This document shows positions 35,429 to 44,441 of a stretch of DNA of 64,000 nt, one piece after another. The DNA comes from an uncultured Opitutia bacterium (lineage in GTDB: Bacteria; Verrucomicrobiota; Verrucomicrobiia; Opitutales; Opitutaceae). The stretch spans positions 1 through 64,000 of the forward strand of contig CAIRTK010000037.1 of NCBI GenBank assembly GCA_903881475.1. The letters run 5' to 3'. A program made the position numbers and the translations under genes. Positions within the stretch are counted from its first letter, which is position 1. Every line of letters starts with the position of its first letter. The notes beneath the pieces were generated by a model. It saw nothing but the letters and a program-made list of their open reading frames with translations. It made no database searches and was not told the DNA's origin.

Positions 35429-36645
35429 ATGACCTGGGTCCGTGCTGCCGCGCCGCCGAAGAGTTCCTTGAGCACACTCCACGCCCGGCGCAGCCCGGCG
35501 TCCTTCACACCGCCGCCCAGCAGGTAGGCCCGCGCCACCACGTCCTCATGGCCGTGGTAGCGGGGCGCCAGCAGGAAAAGCGTGCCGGTCGCCTCGCCGC
35601 CGATGCTCGAGAAGAACAGGCCCTTGCCCACGGCGAGCTGCGCCTTGTCCCCCGGCACCGCGGCGCGTCGCTCCGTCAGCACCAGCCACGGACGGTAATA
35701 AAATTCCAGCGTACCCCCCGAGCGTAGCACCAGCCGGCCCGAGGTGCGCGGCGACACGCCGGGCAGGTTGGCCCCGGCAAACACCCGGTTGTCGTTCTCC
35801 GCCGGCGAAAACCGCAGCCGCCGCACGGTGAGAAAATCCCAGCAAAACACCCAGCCGAACACCATCAGCCGGAACGCCCAGCCCGCAAGCAGGTAGGCGA
35901 TGACCATCACCAGCAGCGAAAGCGCGGCGCCCACCCAGGGGTTGATCAGGGCCGTCAAGGTCAGTACGACAAGCAGCGCCGTGCGCAGCACTTTCAGCGC
36001 CGCATCGATGGCACCCCAGGGGCTGAGCAGGACCAGCACGGACACCGCGTGCGCGGCCATCCAGACGACCGCAAACACCGCGAGTCCGGCCGGCACGGCC
36101 AGGATGTTCAGCAGCCACGCCCCGTCGATCATACCGGGGGAGAGCAGGGCGAAGCCGTGCGCCACCAGCCCATGACCCGCCGCGGCCGGCTGCCCGCCCG
36201 CCACCGATCGGGAGAGTTCGTCGATCACCAACGGAATCACTGCGCCCGCCGCGACCAGCCCGCTCACCTTGTTCTCGACGGTTTCGAGCATGTCCAGCGG
36301 CTTCTTGAACCCCGGCGGCAGCACCGTGCCCAGGCTGTCCTTCGCCGCGCACAGGCCGACCACGACGAGGGCCGGCAGCCAGAAACTCATGTGCGCATAC
36401 CACGGCAGCTTCGTCCTTTCGGCCTCAGTCCCGGCCTCCGCCCATTGGTAGGCCCCATACACACCCGTGCCGAGCAGCGGCGAGATCGCGATGCCCGTCA
36501 CGGTCGAAATCGTCGCCGCCAGCGCGACGCCCGGCGAGCGGTCATCCGCGGATCCAGCGGGCGCCACCGCCGTGGCGGCGAGCAGCGGGGTAATTGTCAC
36601 GGTCAACGCGGCCAGGATCAGAAACAACGGGGCGAATCGTCTCAT
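35425..36645 (-). CDS. Polytopic membrane protein of unknown function
   Basis: 406 residues from the ATG at 36645. A signal-like helix (residues 4-24) is followed by about six membrane helices up to residue 280 and then a soluble stretch with RLVLRSGGTLEFYYRPWLVL. I recognise no family; related proteins seem to be annotated only as hypothetical. It is translationally coupled to the DoxX-like gene, so a joint membrane role is likely. Confidence 0.75.
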   Translation of the reverse strand: MRRFAPLFLILAALTVTITPLLAATAVAPAGSADDRSPGVALAATISTVTGIAISPLLGTGVYGAYQWAEAGTEAERTKLPWYAHMSFWLPALVVVGLCAAKDSLGTVLPPGFKKPLDMLETVENKVSGLVAAGAVIPLVIDELSRSVAGGQPAAAGHGLVAHGFALLSPGMIDGAWLLNILAVPAGLAVFAVVWMAAHAVSVLVLLSPWGAIDAALKVLRTALLVVLTLTALINPWVGAALSLLVMVIAYLLAGWAFRLMVFGWVFCWDFLTVRRLRFSPAENDNRVFAGANLPGVSPRTSGRLVLRSGGTLEFYYRPWLVLTERRAAVPGDKAQLAVGKGLFFSSIGGEATGTLFLLAPRYHGHEDVVARAYLLGGGVKDAGLRRAWSVLKELFGGAAARTQVI

Positions 36646-36726
36646 GCTGGCGCAGTCTGCCGCCGGCACCCTGCGCCGCAAGGAGAAGGAACGCGTAAAG
36701 GGGCATCGCTACTCTCTCGGCTTAAA

Positions 36727-36808
36727 GGTGGGGCGCGTTATCCCTAACGCGCCGTTTGAGGTCGGTCGGAGCCAAACGCGGCGGGTTAGGGATAACCCGC
36801 CCTACCCC
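36727..36808. repeat. Paired palindromes, GGCGCGTTA / GGCGGGTTA type
   Basis: 36732-36753 is GGCGCGTTA-TCCC-TAACGCGCC and 36780-36801 is GGCGGGTTA-GGGA-TAACCCGCC. They are mirror relatives flanked by GGTGGGG and CTACCCC, so the whole unit is also an inverted repeat. It belongs with the elements at 40800 and 59956. Confidence 0.78.
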
Positions 36809-36882
36809 CAATCAAGCGGATACCGGGAGCAGGATCGAACCCTTCTCCTTTCTCCATCCCGCCGCAGGGCGGCGGGATGCGG

Positions 36883-38895
36883 TCACCGCCGCTCGCGCTC
36901 GAGGTTCAGCCACGCGACTTCCTTCGGCGTGAGCGTCACCCCGAGGCAGCCGAGCGAATCCGCCGTCTCGCTGATCTGTCGCGGGCCGATCAGCGCGAAC
37001 GTCGGGAACGCCTGGGTGAGCACATAGGCGGCCGCGATGTTGATCGGCGACACGCCCTTGGCCTTCGCCAGCTCGATCGCGCGGTCGCGGCGCGCGAAAT
37101 TGTCGTCCGAGTACCAGCAGCGCACCAGTTCGCTGTCCGACAGTTTGTCGCGGCCGGCCCGCGGCGTGAAGAAGCCGCGCGCCTGGCTCGACCAGGCGAA
37201 CAGCGGCGTCTGCGTCTTCTTGAGCCATTTGCGCGAGACCGGGTCGCTCGCGGCAATGCAGCCGGCCCACGGGGCCTCGACCATGCGCGCGAGGCTGAAA
37301 TTATTGCTCAGGATGCCGAAGCCCTGCAGGCCCTTGCGCTTGGCGTAGCGGTTGGCCGCGCTCATCCGCTCGATCGTCCAGTTGGAACCGCCGAACACCT
37401 TGATGCGGCCCGCGCGCACGTGCTCGTTCAGCACGTCCACGAACTCGCCGACCGGTATTTCCGGGTTGTCTCGGTGCATCAGGTAGATGTCCACGTAGTT
37501 CGTCTGCAGGCGTTCCAGCGTGATGAACAGCTGCTTCGTCAGCCATTCCGGCGTGCAAAACGGCGTGTGCGAACCCTTGCCAATGACCACCAGCTCGTCG
37601 CGGTTGCCGCGGTTCTTCATCCACTGGCCGAGCAGGCCTTCCATCAGGCCGTCCCAGTAGACAAAGGCCGTGTCAAAGGTGGTGCCGCCGCGCTGCACGT
37701 AGTCGTCCCAGACCGCCGCACCATAGGGCATGTTCAGCTGACTGTCGCAGCCGATAACCAGGCGCGAGACGGGTTTGGCCAGGCCCGGGACCGTGCCATA
37801 CGTCATCGGCGCATCGGCGCGGCGCACCAGCGGGCGGCGCGCATGGGTGTGGAGGAAGTTTTTCGGCTTTTCCGACTCATACACGAGGCCGATCGCCACA
37901 CGCCACGCGTCGAGCGCCGCGAGGTTGCCGAGCGTGTCGGCGACGGACATCTGCGGCACGTCGCGCGCGCCGGCGGCCAGCGCGGTGGCAAACGCGTCGG
38001 CTTCGAGGCCGTAGAGATGATCAGGTGTCGTGACCGTGATCTCCTCGGGCTGCGCGCCGGCCTTGTGGAGCGTGAAGGTGCACGGGGTGTTTTCCCCGGC
38101 CGGGATCCACGGCGACGGCACGTAAATCCAACCGTCGCTGCCATAGATGCGCGCGGAGTTGTCCTGCGAAAGGCCCACCCCGGTGGCGACCTGCGCGACG
38201 ATGCCATTGGCGAACTTGAGGGTCGCGGCCGCGTAGACATCGACGCCCGTCTGCGGATGCAGGTGGCCGGCGCCGGACACCGCGACCGGGTTGAGGAAGG
38301 CTTCGCCGGAGGCGGCGCCGGCGATGAGGCGGGAGAACGAAACCGGGTAGCAGCCGACATCCAGGATGCCACCGCCGCCCTGCGCGTTGTTCCAGAGGCG
38401 CGACTCGGGATTAAAACCGGCGTTGAAGCTGAACGTGGCCTGGATGAGCTTCACCTCGCCGATCGCCCCGCTCTTCACGAGCTCGACCAGCTTCGCCGTC
38501 TGCGGATGGCAGCGGTACATGAACGCCTCCATGAGCAGCACGTTGTGCTCGCGGCAGACCTGCGCGGCGACGGTCGCCTCGGGGTGGTTGAGGCCGAGCG
38601 GCTTCTCGCAGAGCACGTGCTTGCCCGCCTCGGCGGCGCGGATGATCCACTCGAGATGCTGCGGGTGCGGCGTGGCAATGTAGACCGCCTGCACCCCCGG
38701 GTCGGCCAGCAGCGCCTCATAGCTGCCGTGCGCGCGCGGGATTTTAAATTCCGCAGCGAATTTGTCCGCGGCGGCCTGCGTGCGGCTGCCAACGGCGGCC
38801 ACGCGGCCGAGTTTGGAGCGGGCGACGCCCGTGGCGAAAATGCCGGCGATGCGGCCCGTGCTCAGGATGCCCCAGTTCAGGGAGGAGGTGCTCAT
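36883..38895 (-). CDS. Fused Gfo/Idh/MocA oxidoreductase and aldo/keto reductase
   Basis: 670 residues. Residues 1-340 form a Gfo/Idh/MocA enzyme: WGILSTGRIAGIFA at the NAD(P) site and VLCEKPLGLNHPEA with the EKP motif. Residues 355-670 form an aldo/keto reductase: TFDTAFVYWDG with Asp and Tyr, VVIGKGSH with Lys and YLMHRDNP with His. Both halves keep their catalytic residues. Such a fusion could pass a keto-sugar between two active sites or recycle cofactor; that is inference. It is divergent from an AraC gene. Confidence 0.9.
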   Translation of the reverse strand: MSTSSLNWGILSTGRIAGIFATGVARSKLGRVAAVGSRTQAAADKFAAEFKIPRAHGSYEALLADPGVQAVYIATPHPQHLEWIIRAAEAGKHVLCEKPLGLNHPEATVAAQVCREHNVLLMEAFMYRCHPQTAKLVELVKSGAIGEVKLIQATFSFNAGFNPESRLWNNAQGGGGILDVGCYPVSFSRLIAGAASGEAFLNPVAVSGAGHLHPQTGVDVYAAATLKFANGIVAQVATGVGLSQDNSARIYGSDGWIYVPSPWIPAGENTPCTFTLHKAGAQPEEITVTTPDHLYGLEADAFATALAAGARDVPQMSVADTLGNLAALDAWRVAIGLVYESEKPKNFLHTHARRPLVRRADAPMTYGTVPGLAKPVSRLVIGCDSQLNMPYGAAVWDDYVQRGGTTFDTAFVYWDGLMEGLLGQWMKNRGNRDELVVIGKGSHTPFCTPEWLTKQLFITLERLQTNYVDIYLMHRDNPEIPVGEFVDVLNEHVRAGRIKVFGGSNWTIERMSAANRYAKRKGLQGFGILSNNFSLARMVEAPWAGCIAASDPVSRKWLKKTQTPLFAWSSQARGFFTPRAGRDKLSDSELVRCWYSDDNFARRDRAIELAKAKGVSPINIAAAYVLTQAFPTFALIGPRQISETADSLGCLGVTLTPKEVAWLNLERERR

Positions 38896-39024
38896 GGAGA
38901 AATTAAGCTGAAGGATTGGGTGATAACTTGCCGCACGCTGGCACTTTTTCCACCGGCAAACAAGCAGTCGGACGCCTCTTTCATTGTATTAATAGAAGAT
39001 TTCCTGACCATTCACGGCGATTTT

Positions 39025-39822
39025 ATGAGTTCCGTTCAATTCTGGCAGCACCCGGCCAGTCTCAAGCTCTCCATGGTGCAGTCGCGCCCGCTGCCGTCGT
39101 CGGCGCATTTCCGCCATCATGATCACTCGTTCTACGAGATCGGGTTCGTCCTCAGCGGACGCTGCCGATGGGTCTTCGCGCGCCGGCCGCAGCGGGTCCG
39201 GGCGGGCGAATTCATCCTCGTGCCACCGGGTCACGCTCACCACGAAGTGATCGAGCCGGGCGAACGTGCCCGGCTCGCCTGGGTCGGGTTTGACCTGGCC
39301 GGCGCCGGCCTGACTGCCCCGGCCTGGAGCCTGCGGCGGGTTTCCGCCGGACCTTGGGCGCTGGAACTCGCGCGGCTGCTCGAGACGGTGTTTGTCGAAA
39401 ATCAGTCCGCCGACCTTGGCAGTCGTGAGCGCCGCCAGCTGGCCCTGCAGGAGATCCTCATCCTGGTCTGCCGCGCCGCCGGCCAGCCCGCTGGGCGCAG
39501 GCCGCGCGCGCCCGAGAAGCGTTCCGCCCGCGTCGCCCGCTCCGCCGCGCATTATCTCACTGAAAACCTGGACCGCCCGCTCAGCGTGCAGGCGGTGGCA
39601 CGCTACCATTCGCTCGGAGCGCCGCATTTCTCGGTCGTGTTCCGTCGTCACCATGGCGTGACACCGCGCGAGTTCCTGCACCGCTCCCGGCTCGTCAAGG
39701 AGATCGCCGCCATCTGCGGCTACTCCGACGCCGCGCATTTCTGCCGGCGCTTCAAGACCGCCACCGGCCTGACGCCGAAACAATTCCGCCTCCGCCAGCG
39801 CAACCGCTCACAACCCGGATAA
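39025..39822 (+). CDS. AraC-family transcriptional regulator
   Basis: 265 residues from the ATG at 39025. An N-terminal cupin sensor (FRHHDHSFYEIGFVLSGRCR, then GEFILVPPGHAHH) is followed by two helix-turn-helix units (VQAVARYHSLGAPHFSVVFR and IAAICGYSDAAHFCRRFK). It likely senses a sugar or derivative and controls the divergent fused oxidoreductase gene. The frame is open upstream to 36877, but that part is antisense to the other gene and is not coding. Confidence 0.92.
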   Translation: MSSVQFWQHPASLKLSMVQSRPLPSSAHFRHHDHSFYEIGFVLSGRCRWVFARRPQRVRAGEFILVPPGHAHHEVIEPGERARLAWVGFDLAGAGLTAPAWSLRRVSAGPWALELARLLETVFVENQSADLGSRERRQLALQEILILVCRAAGQPAGRRPRAPEKRSARVARSAAHYLTENLDRPLSVQAVARYHSLGAPHFSVVFRRHHGVTPREFLHRSRLVKEIAAICGYSDAAHFCRRFKTATGLTPKQFRLRQRNRSQPG

Positions 39823-39885
39823 ATCTGGAACTCAGGAACTCTGGAAACGGAGGTGGCTTGTTCCAGAGTTCTTGAGTTCCAGATT
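39822..39885. repeat. Inverted repeat, AATCTGGAACTCAGGAACTC type
   Basis: AATCTGGAACTCAGGAACTC at 39822 is almost perfectly mirrored by 39861-39885. Each arm repeats GGAACTCN with an 8-nt period. It begins at the last base of the AraC stop. A second copy is at 44331-44438. Confidence 0.85.
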
Positions 39886-39961
39886 CAATCCCCGTGCCTG
39901 CAAACGCCGTCCAGCTCCGGGAAGCTTTGCCAAGCGTCCGCCAAGCCGTGAGTCTTGTCCC

Positions 39962-40756
39962 ATGCTGCTGACCAAGGCCGAACTTCAACGCCTGCGTTCG
40001 CTCCGCGAGAAGAAGCACCGCGAGGCGCTCGGCCTGTTCGTCGTCGAGGGCGAAAAGGTCGTCACCGAGCTGCTCGCCGCCGGGTTCGCATTTGAGGAAA
40101 TTTATTTCACCCCGGACTGGGCGGGGAATAAATCCGATGTGGGGCGGATGCCCTTACCCGCCATCGGCTCGATGCGGGATGAGGGCACCCCGCCCACACT
40201 CCATCGCGAAATCACCGCCGGTGAAATGGCCCGCGCCAGCCACTTCCCCACGCCCTCGGCCGTGCTCGCCGTCGGCCGGATCACCCGCACCCCGCTCGCC
40301 CCGGATGCGCCCAACCACGGCCTCACCCTCGCGCTCGATGGCGTGCAGGACGCCGGCAACGTCGGCACGCTCCTGCGCATCGCCGACTGGTTCGCCTTCG
40401 ACCGCGTCGTCCTCTCGTCCGACTCCGCCGACCTCTTTCACCAGAAGGTGATCAACGCCAGCATGGGCTCCTTTGCCCGCGTCCACGCCCACACGGCCGA
40501 CCTCGCCACCCTGCTCACCGCGACCAAGGTTCCCGTGCTCGGCTGCGACCTCACCGGCGGCGACGTCCATGCGCTCCCCGCCCTGCGCGACGCCGTCATT
40601 GTGATCGGGAGCGAAGGCTCCGGCCTCTCCCCCGCGGTACGGGCGTTTGTCACCCATTATGTGACAATCCCGCGGTTTGGCGGGGCGGAATCGCTCAACG
40701 CCGGCATCGCCGCCGCCATCGTGTGCGACAATCTCCGCCGTGTGCTCGGCCGGTAA
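39962..40756 (+). CDS. TrmH/SpoU-family RNA methyltransferase
   Basis: 264 residues from the ATG at 39962. An N-terminal substrate-binding domain (LREKKHREALGLFVVEGEK) precedes the knotted SPOUT domain: LDGVQDAGNVGTLLRIADWF, VIGSEGSGLS and IPRFGGAESLNAGIAAAIV. It should 2'-O-methylate a nucleotide in rRNA or tRNA using SAM. The exact site is unknown. It appears to stand alone. Confidence 0.92.
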   Translation: MLLTKAELQRLRSLREKKHREALGLFVVEGEKVVTELLAAGFAFEEIYFTPDWAGNKSDVGRMPLPAIGSMRDEGTPPTLHREITAGEMARASHFPTPSAVLAVGRITRTPLAPDAPNHGLTLALDGVQDAGNVGTLLRIADWFAFDRVVLSSDSADLFHQKVINASMGSFARVHAHTADLATLLTATKVPVLGCDLTGGDVHALPALRDAVIVIGSEGSGLSPAVRAFVTHYVTIPRFGGAESLNAGIAAAIVCDNLRRVLGR

Positions 40757-40799
40757 GGATGGCGAGGAGATGGAACGCATTGCCTCCAATGCCCTAATT

Positions 40800-40950
40800 G
40801 TAGGGCGGGGTCGCTGACCCCGCCAAACCGCTGCAAACCTTCCCGCGAATTTTACTGATCGACACGTATACTTCAGGTCATCCGCGCATATCTGCGTAAT
40901 CCGCGGAAATGTATCCTCGGGATCCGGCGGGATCAGCGATCCCGCCCTAC
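40800..40950. repeat. Nested repeats, GTAGGGCGGGGTC type around a TTCCGCGGATTACG type
   Basis: The outer arms GTAGGGCGGGGTCGCTGACC at 40800 and its counterpart 40926-40950 are themselves palindromic. Between them 40840-40865 pairs weakly with 40876-40908 (TTCCCGCGAATTTTAC against TTCCGCGGATTACG). It fills the gap between the RNA methyltransferase and LapA genes. Confidence 0.75.
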
Positions 40951-40971
40951 ATCAATCCGCCGCAGTCAGCC

Positions 40972-41211
40972 TCAGTCCTTGCCGGCCTTCTTCTTGCCGC
41001 CGCCGATGTGCAGCGCCATCCCGGCGAACACGCCGATGGCAAACACGCCAAAAAAGATCAGCGCCGCCGAGGCGCGGATCGGGGTCTTCGCCGTCGTGCC
41101 GGCGATGGGGAAATTGAAATTGATCGGGTCGGGGTTGTTCATGCCCACATAAAGCATGACAAACAGCAGCGCGAGAAAGCAGATCGTCTTGAGGATGGCC
41201 TTGAAGCTCAT
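40972..41211 (-). CDS. LapA-domain small membrane protein
   Basis: 79 residues with two membrane helices. NNPDPINFNFPIAG between them, then GVFAIGVFAGMAL and a Lys-rich tail, match the LapA/DUF1049 family, which in E. coli works with LapB in regulating lipopolysaccharide synthesis. LapB is not in the window. Confidence 0.85.
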   Translation of the reverse strand: MSFKAILKTICFLALLFVMLYVGMNNPDPINFNFPIAGTTAKTPIRASAALIFFGVFAIGVFAGMALHIGGGKKKAGKD

Positions 41212-41275
41212 GGTGGAGGGATAGCCCCGCCGGGTTGGCGGTGCAATTTGATTGTGCAGAGCAGCGCGGCGGGAA

Positions 41276-41385
41276 GTTCGAAGGTTGAAGTTCTAAATCC
41301 GAAGCCAAACCGGCGAGGGGCCAGGTTCTGCGCTGCCGGATTGATCCGGATTCCGAGTTTCGGATTTCGAGCTTCAACCTTCGAA
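41276..41385. repeat. Inverted repeat, GTTCGAAGGTTGAAG type
   Basis: 41276-41304 and 41359-41385 share GTTCGAAGGTTGAAG and AAATCCGAA. It belongs to the same family as the inner repeat at 10811-10919. It lies just after the AraC stop and before LapA. Confidence 0.82.
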
Positions 41386-41387
41386 CT

Positions 41388-42203
41388 TCAACGTTGCCAG
41401 GCCTTCGTCCGCAGGGCCCGCGGCGACACTCCGAACAGCTCCCGTACCCAGCGGGAAAAATGAAACGGCGTCTGGAATCCGCAGCGGAACGCCACCTCGC
41501 CCACTGTCAGCCCCGTCTCGCGCAGGAGCTGCGCCCCGCGCCGCGTGCGCGCCTCCCACACGTGCCGGATCGGCGTCGTCCCGAGATGACGGCGAAACAG
41601 CTTCACGAGCTGCGCCGGCGACACCCCCGCTTCCCGGGCCAGCGCCGGCAGGTCGACCGCCTGATGGCCGTCCTGCCCGATCCATTCCAGCGCCCGCCGC
41701 AGGGCATCGGGTTCATCCGGTTCAGTCTCCGCCGTGCGGGCGCCCGCAAACAGGTACTCCTGCAGCGTCGCCAGCCCGAGCGACTCCACCAGTCCCGGCG
41801 CCTGCTCGCCCACTGTGCGCGGCAGCGACAACCCCAGCTCCATGAGTTGCTCGAAGCGGCGCGTGACCGGCAGCACGTCCGGCGCCGTCTCGCAGCTCTG
41901 GGCCAGTTCCCCCGTCACCATCGAGGGATGCACCGCACACCACGTGTGGTGGGTCTTCCGCCGCTCCGAGAGACGGAACAGTTCGCGCCGGCCCGGCCGG
42001 AACAGCCCGACCTGCCCCGCCGCCACCCGCACCTCCCGGCCCGCCACGTCCACCCACGCATCGCCCTCGATCAGCACGACCAGCTGGTAATCCAGCTGCA
42101 CCCGCGGACCGCAGGTTCCGCCCGGCTCGTACACCACGTCTCCGAACTGCACCCGGGCCGACCGAGCCAGCCGTAGTCTTTTGGGTATGTTTTGGAGAGC
42201 CAT
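41388..42203 (-). CDS. AraC-family transcriptional regulator
   Basis: 271 residues from the ATG at 42203. The N-terminal half is a cupin-like sensor (YQLVVLIEGDAWVDVAGREV). The C-terminal half has the two helix-turn-helix units VDLPALAREAGVSPAQLVKL and VGEVAFRCGFQTPFHFSRWV. It is divergent from the first PhyH-like gene with only 47 bases between starts, so it probably regulates that gene. Confidence 0.92.
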   Translation of the reverse strand: MALQNIPKRLRLARSARVQFGDVVYEPGGTCGPRVQLDYQLVVLIEGDAWVDVAGREVRVAAGQVGLFRPGRRELFRLSERRKTHHTWCAVHPSMVTGELAQSCETAPDVLPVTRRFEQLMELGLSLPRTVGEQAPGLVESLGLATLQEYLFAGARTAETEPDEPDALRRALEWIGQDGHQAVDLPALAREAGVSPAQLVKLFRRHLGTTPIRHVWEARTRRGAQLLRETGLTVGEVAFRCGFQTPFHFSRWVRELFGVSPRALRTKAWQR

Positions 42204-42204
42204 A

Positions 42205-42232
42205 TTGCTACACAAAATTGCGAAAGTATGCT
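42205..42232 (+). promoter_or_regulatory. Possible promoter of the PhyH-like gene
   Basis: TTGCTA at 42205-42210 and TATGCT at 42227-42232 have a 16-base spacer in the AT-rich gap between divergent AraC and PhyH genes. The gap is the only place for promoters of both genes. Weak consensus. Confidence 0.35.
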
Positions 42233-42250
42233 AATAGGTATGAACGCCGC

Positions 42251-43300
42251 ATGAATTACGCAACCCTTGAGACTCCCCCCGCCGCCCCGCCGTCCCTCGT
42301 CATCGACACCGGCGGCTTCGCCGGCACGCGCCAGAGCACCTTCCCCAGGGTGCGCCCGCCGGGCTATTTCTCCCCGGATGCCGATCCGGCGGCGATCAAG
42401 GCGTTTTATCAGACCAACGGCTATTTCGTGCTCGAGAACGGGTTCACGCCCGCCGAGATCGAGGCGCTCAAGCGCGAGACCACGCTCATCTGCCGCGGTG
42501 ACCGCGGCGAACTGCCTGACCACCCGAAGGCCGACGCCGCCGAGCCCGACGCGTCCGTGCTGTCGCGCTTCCTCTGCATCCATTTCCCGCACAAGTGCTC
42601 CGACGTGATGCGCGCCGCCATCCACAATGTTCCGACGGTCAGGGCGCTCACCACCATCATCGGGCCCAACGTGAAGTGCATGCAGTCGATGCTCTTCATC
42701 AAATCTTCCGGCAAGCCCGGTCAGGCCTGGCACCAGGACGAGGACTACATCGCCACCCGCGACCGCTCGCTGGTCGGCGCCTGGATCGCGGTGGACCGCG
42801 CCACGACGGAAAACGGCTGCCTCTGGGTGATGCCCGGCTCACACCGCGCCGGCATCCTCTGGGAACAGCAATGGCACGGCGACCGCCGCTTCGACTGCGC
42901 CTCGCAGTCGGTCGGTTTTCCCTACACGGACGACCAGTCCATCCCCGTCGAGGTCGAGGCCGGCTCCGTGGTCTTCTTCAACGGCTACCTGCTCCACCGC
43001 TCGATGCCGAACCAGGCACCGGCCGGCACCTACCGCCGCTCGCTGGTCAACCATTACATGAGCTGCGAGTCGCACCTCCCGTGGGGCAAGCTGGCCGAGA
43101 ACGAGCACATCGCGCACTTCGATTTCCGCGACGTCATCATCGTCGCCGGCCAGGATCCGTACGCGTGGAAAGGCTACTCCGATCTCAACCGCCCGAGCGT
43201 CCGCCCCAGCGGCCAGGGCGGCTGCGCCAAATGGGGTGGCGAGAGTCTGAAGTACAAGGACGAGGTGGCTGGCGCGGCGGCTGCGAGCGCCAAGCCTTAG
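42251..43300 (+). CDS. Phytanoyl-CoA dioxygenase family protein
   Basis: 349 residues from the ATG at 42251. The iron-binding HxD is in WHQDEDY (His161, Asp163), the distal His is His249 in LLHRS, and an Arg for 2-oxoglutarate lies in YRRSLVNHY. It should be a cytosolic Fe(II)/2-oxoglutarate-dependent hydroxylase. Planctomycetes and Verrucomicrobia carry many relatives with unknown substrates. It is divergent from the AraC regulator and followed by a second dioxygenase. Confidence 0.9.
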   Translation: MNYATLETPPAAPPSLVIDTGGFAGTRQSTFPRVRPPGYFSPDADPAAIKAFYQTNGYFVLENGFTPAEIEALKRETTLICRGDRGELPDHPKADAAEPDASVLSRFLCIHFPHKCSDVMRAAIHNVPTVRALTTIIGPNVKCMQSMLFIKSSGKPGQAWHQDEDYIATRDRSLVGAWIAVDRATTENGCLWVMPGSHRAGILWEQQWHGDRRFDCASQSVGFPYTDDQSIPVEVEAGSVVFFNGYLLHRSMPNQAPAGTYRRSLVNHYMSCESHLPWGKLAENEHIAHFDFRDVIIVAGQDPYAWKGYSDLNRPSVRPSGQGGCAKWGGESLKYKDEVAGAAAASAKP

Positions 43301-43492
43301 GCTTTAAGCAATAGGCGCCAAGTAATCGGCGGGTGGAACCCGTTGCCCTCAACCCGTTGGCTGGGCTGGTTGGTGTGCCTGGCCAACCAGCGCCTTGGGG
43401 ACAAGTCGCTCCACCTTAAATGTTCGCATGTTCCCGCCGCTTCGCTGTTGCCGAAGCGGGAAATCTGCGCGGAGCATGGCGCGGTTTTCCCC

Positions 43493-44308
43493 ATGAGCAC
43501 TCCCTCCCGCACCCAACAGCGCGCGTTCTTCGAGACCTTCGGCTTCCTCAAGCTCCCCGGCCTGCTCAAGGCCGAGGCCGGCCGGATCATCGCCGACTTC
43601 GAGTCGGTCTTCGTCACCCACGGCCTGAAGCATGACGGCACCCAGCGCACCTCCGTGGTCCCGTTCGTCGACCAGAACGCCGGGCTCTGCGCGTTGCTCG
43701 ACCATCCGGGCATCCTCGAGGCTGTCGGCAACCTGCTCGGCCCCGACTTCAACTACGTCGGCAGCGACGGCAACTACTACACCGGCGAGACCACCTGGCA
43801 CCGCGACAGCAATTACCAGAGCAACAGCTACCTCAAGCTGGCCCTCTACCTCGACCCCGTGACGAAGGACACCGGCTGCCTGCGCGTCATCCCCGGCTCG
43901 CACACTGAGGCCGGTCTCGCCGCGTGGGGCGACGTGCAGCTCCGCTCCGCCGAGGTTAACTGGGGGGTGCACCAGCGCGAGCTGCCCGCGTACCCGATCG
44001 AGAGCCAGCCCGGCGACGTGCTGCTGTTCAACCACCGCACGCTGCACGCCTCGTTTGGGGGCGGCACCCGCCGGCGCATGTTCACCATGAATCTCGGCCG
44101 CCGCGCCAAGACCTCCCCCGAAATCGACGACCTGATCTCGTACTGCGACTGGCACATGCTGGGCCACGGTTCCGGCCAGCCCTACGGGAAGATCATGCTC
44201 GAGACCGCCTCCCCCGCCCGGAAAGTCCACCTGACCCAGCCCTTCGATGTCTGGAACGCCAGCCTCGAGCACCACCGGATCCGCAAAGCCCAGGGCGCCA
44301 CGATGTGA
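43493..44308 (+). CDS. Phytanoyl-CoA dioxygenase family protein
   Basis: 271 residues from the ATG at 43493. Iron ligands are His103 and Asp105 in TTWHRDSNYQ and His185 in LHASFGGGTRRRM, whose Arg residues may bind 2-oxoglutarate. It shares only the fold and motifs with the 349-residue neighbour, so they are not a recent duplication. The 192-base gap between them holds no clear element. They may act on related substrates under AraC control. Confidence 0.9.
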   Translation: MSTPSRTQQRAFFETFGFLKLPGLLKAEAGRIIADFESVFVTHGLKHDGTQRTSVVPFVDQNAGLCALLDHPGILEAVGNLLGPDFNYVGSDGNYYTGETTWHRDSNYQSNSYLKLALYLDPVTKDTGCLRVIPGSHTEAGLAAWGDVQLRSAEVNWGVHQRELPAYPIESQPGDVLLFNHRTLHASFGGGTRRRMFTMNLGRRAKTSPEIDDLISYCDWHMLGHGSGQPYGKIMLETASPARKVHLTQPFDVWNASLEHHRIRKAQGATM

Positions 44309-44330
44309 GCTGGGAAGCCGGCTGACTTGG

Positions 44331-44438
44331 TTTTATCCTGAACCCAGGAACCCTGGGCCAATCCCCAAACCAGATGAATTGATCCAAGGCCGGAATTCAG
44401 CGGGTCGATTCCAGAGTTCCTGAGTTCCAGATAAAATC
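44331..44438. repeat. Inverted repeat, GGAACTCAGGAACTC type
   Basis: TTTTATCCTGAACCCAGGAA at 44331 is mirrored by 44408-44438, ending TTCCAGATAAAA. It is the second copy of the family at 39822 with a longer loop. It lies between convergent genes and ends three bases before the stop of the next gene. Confidence 0.82.
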
Positions 44439-44441
44439 AGC

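Noticed and set aside
36877-39024. A very long plus-strand open frame running into the AraC gene and antisense to the fused oxidoreductase
   Set aside because: It has no recognisable domain before residue 717, and the minus strand here encodes two intact enzyme domains. In GC-rich DNA the codon bias of a real gene often leaves such antisense frames open.
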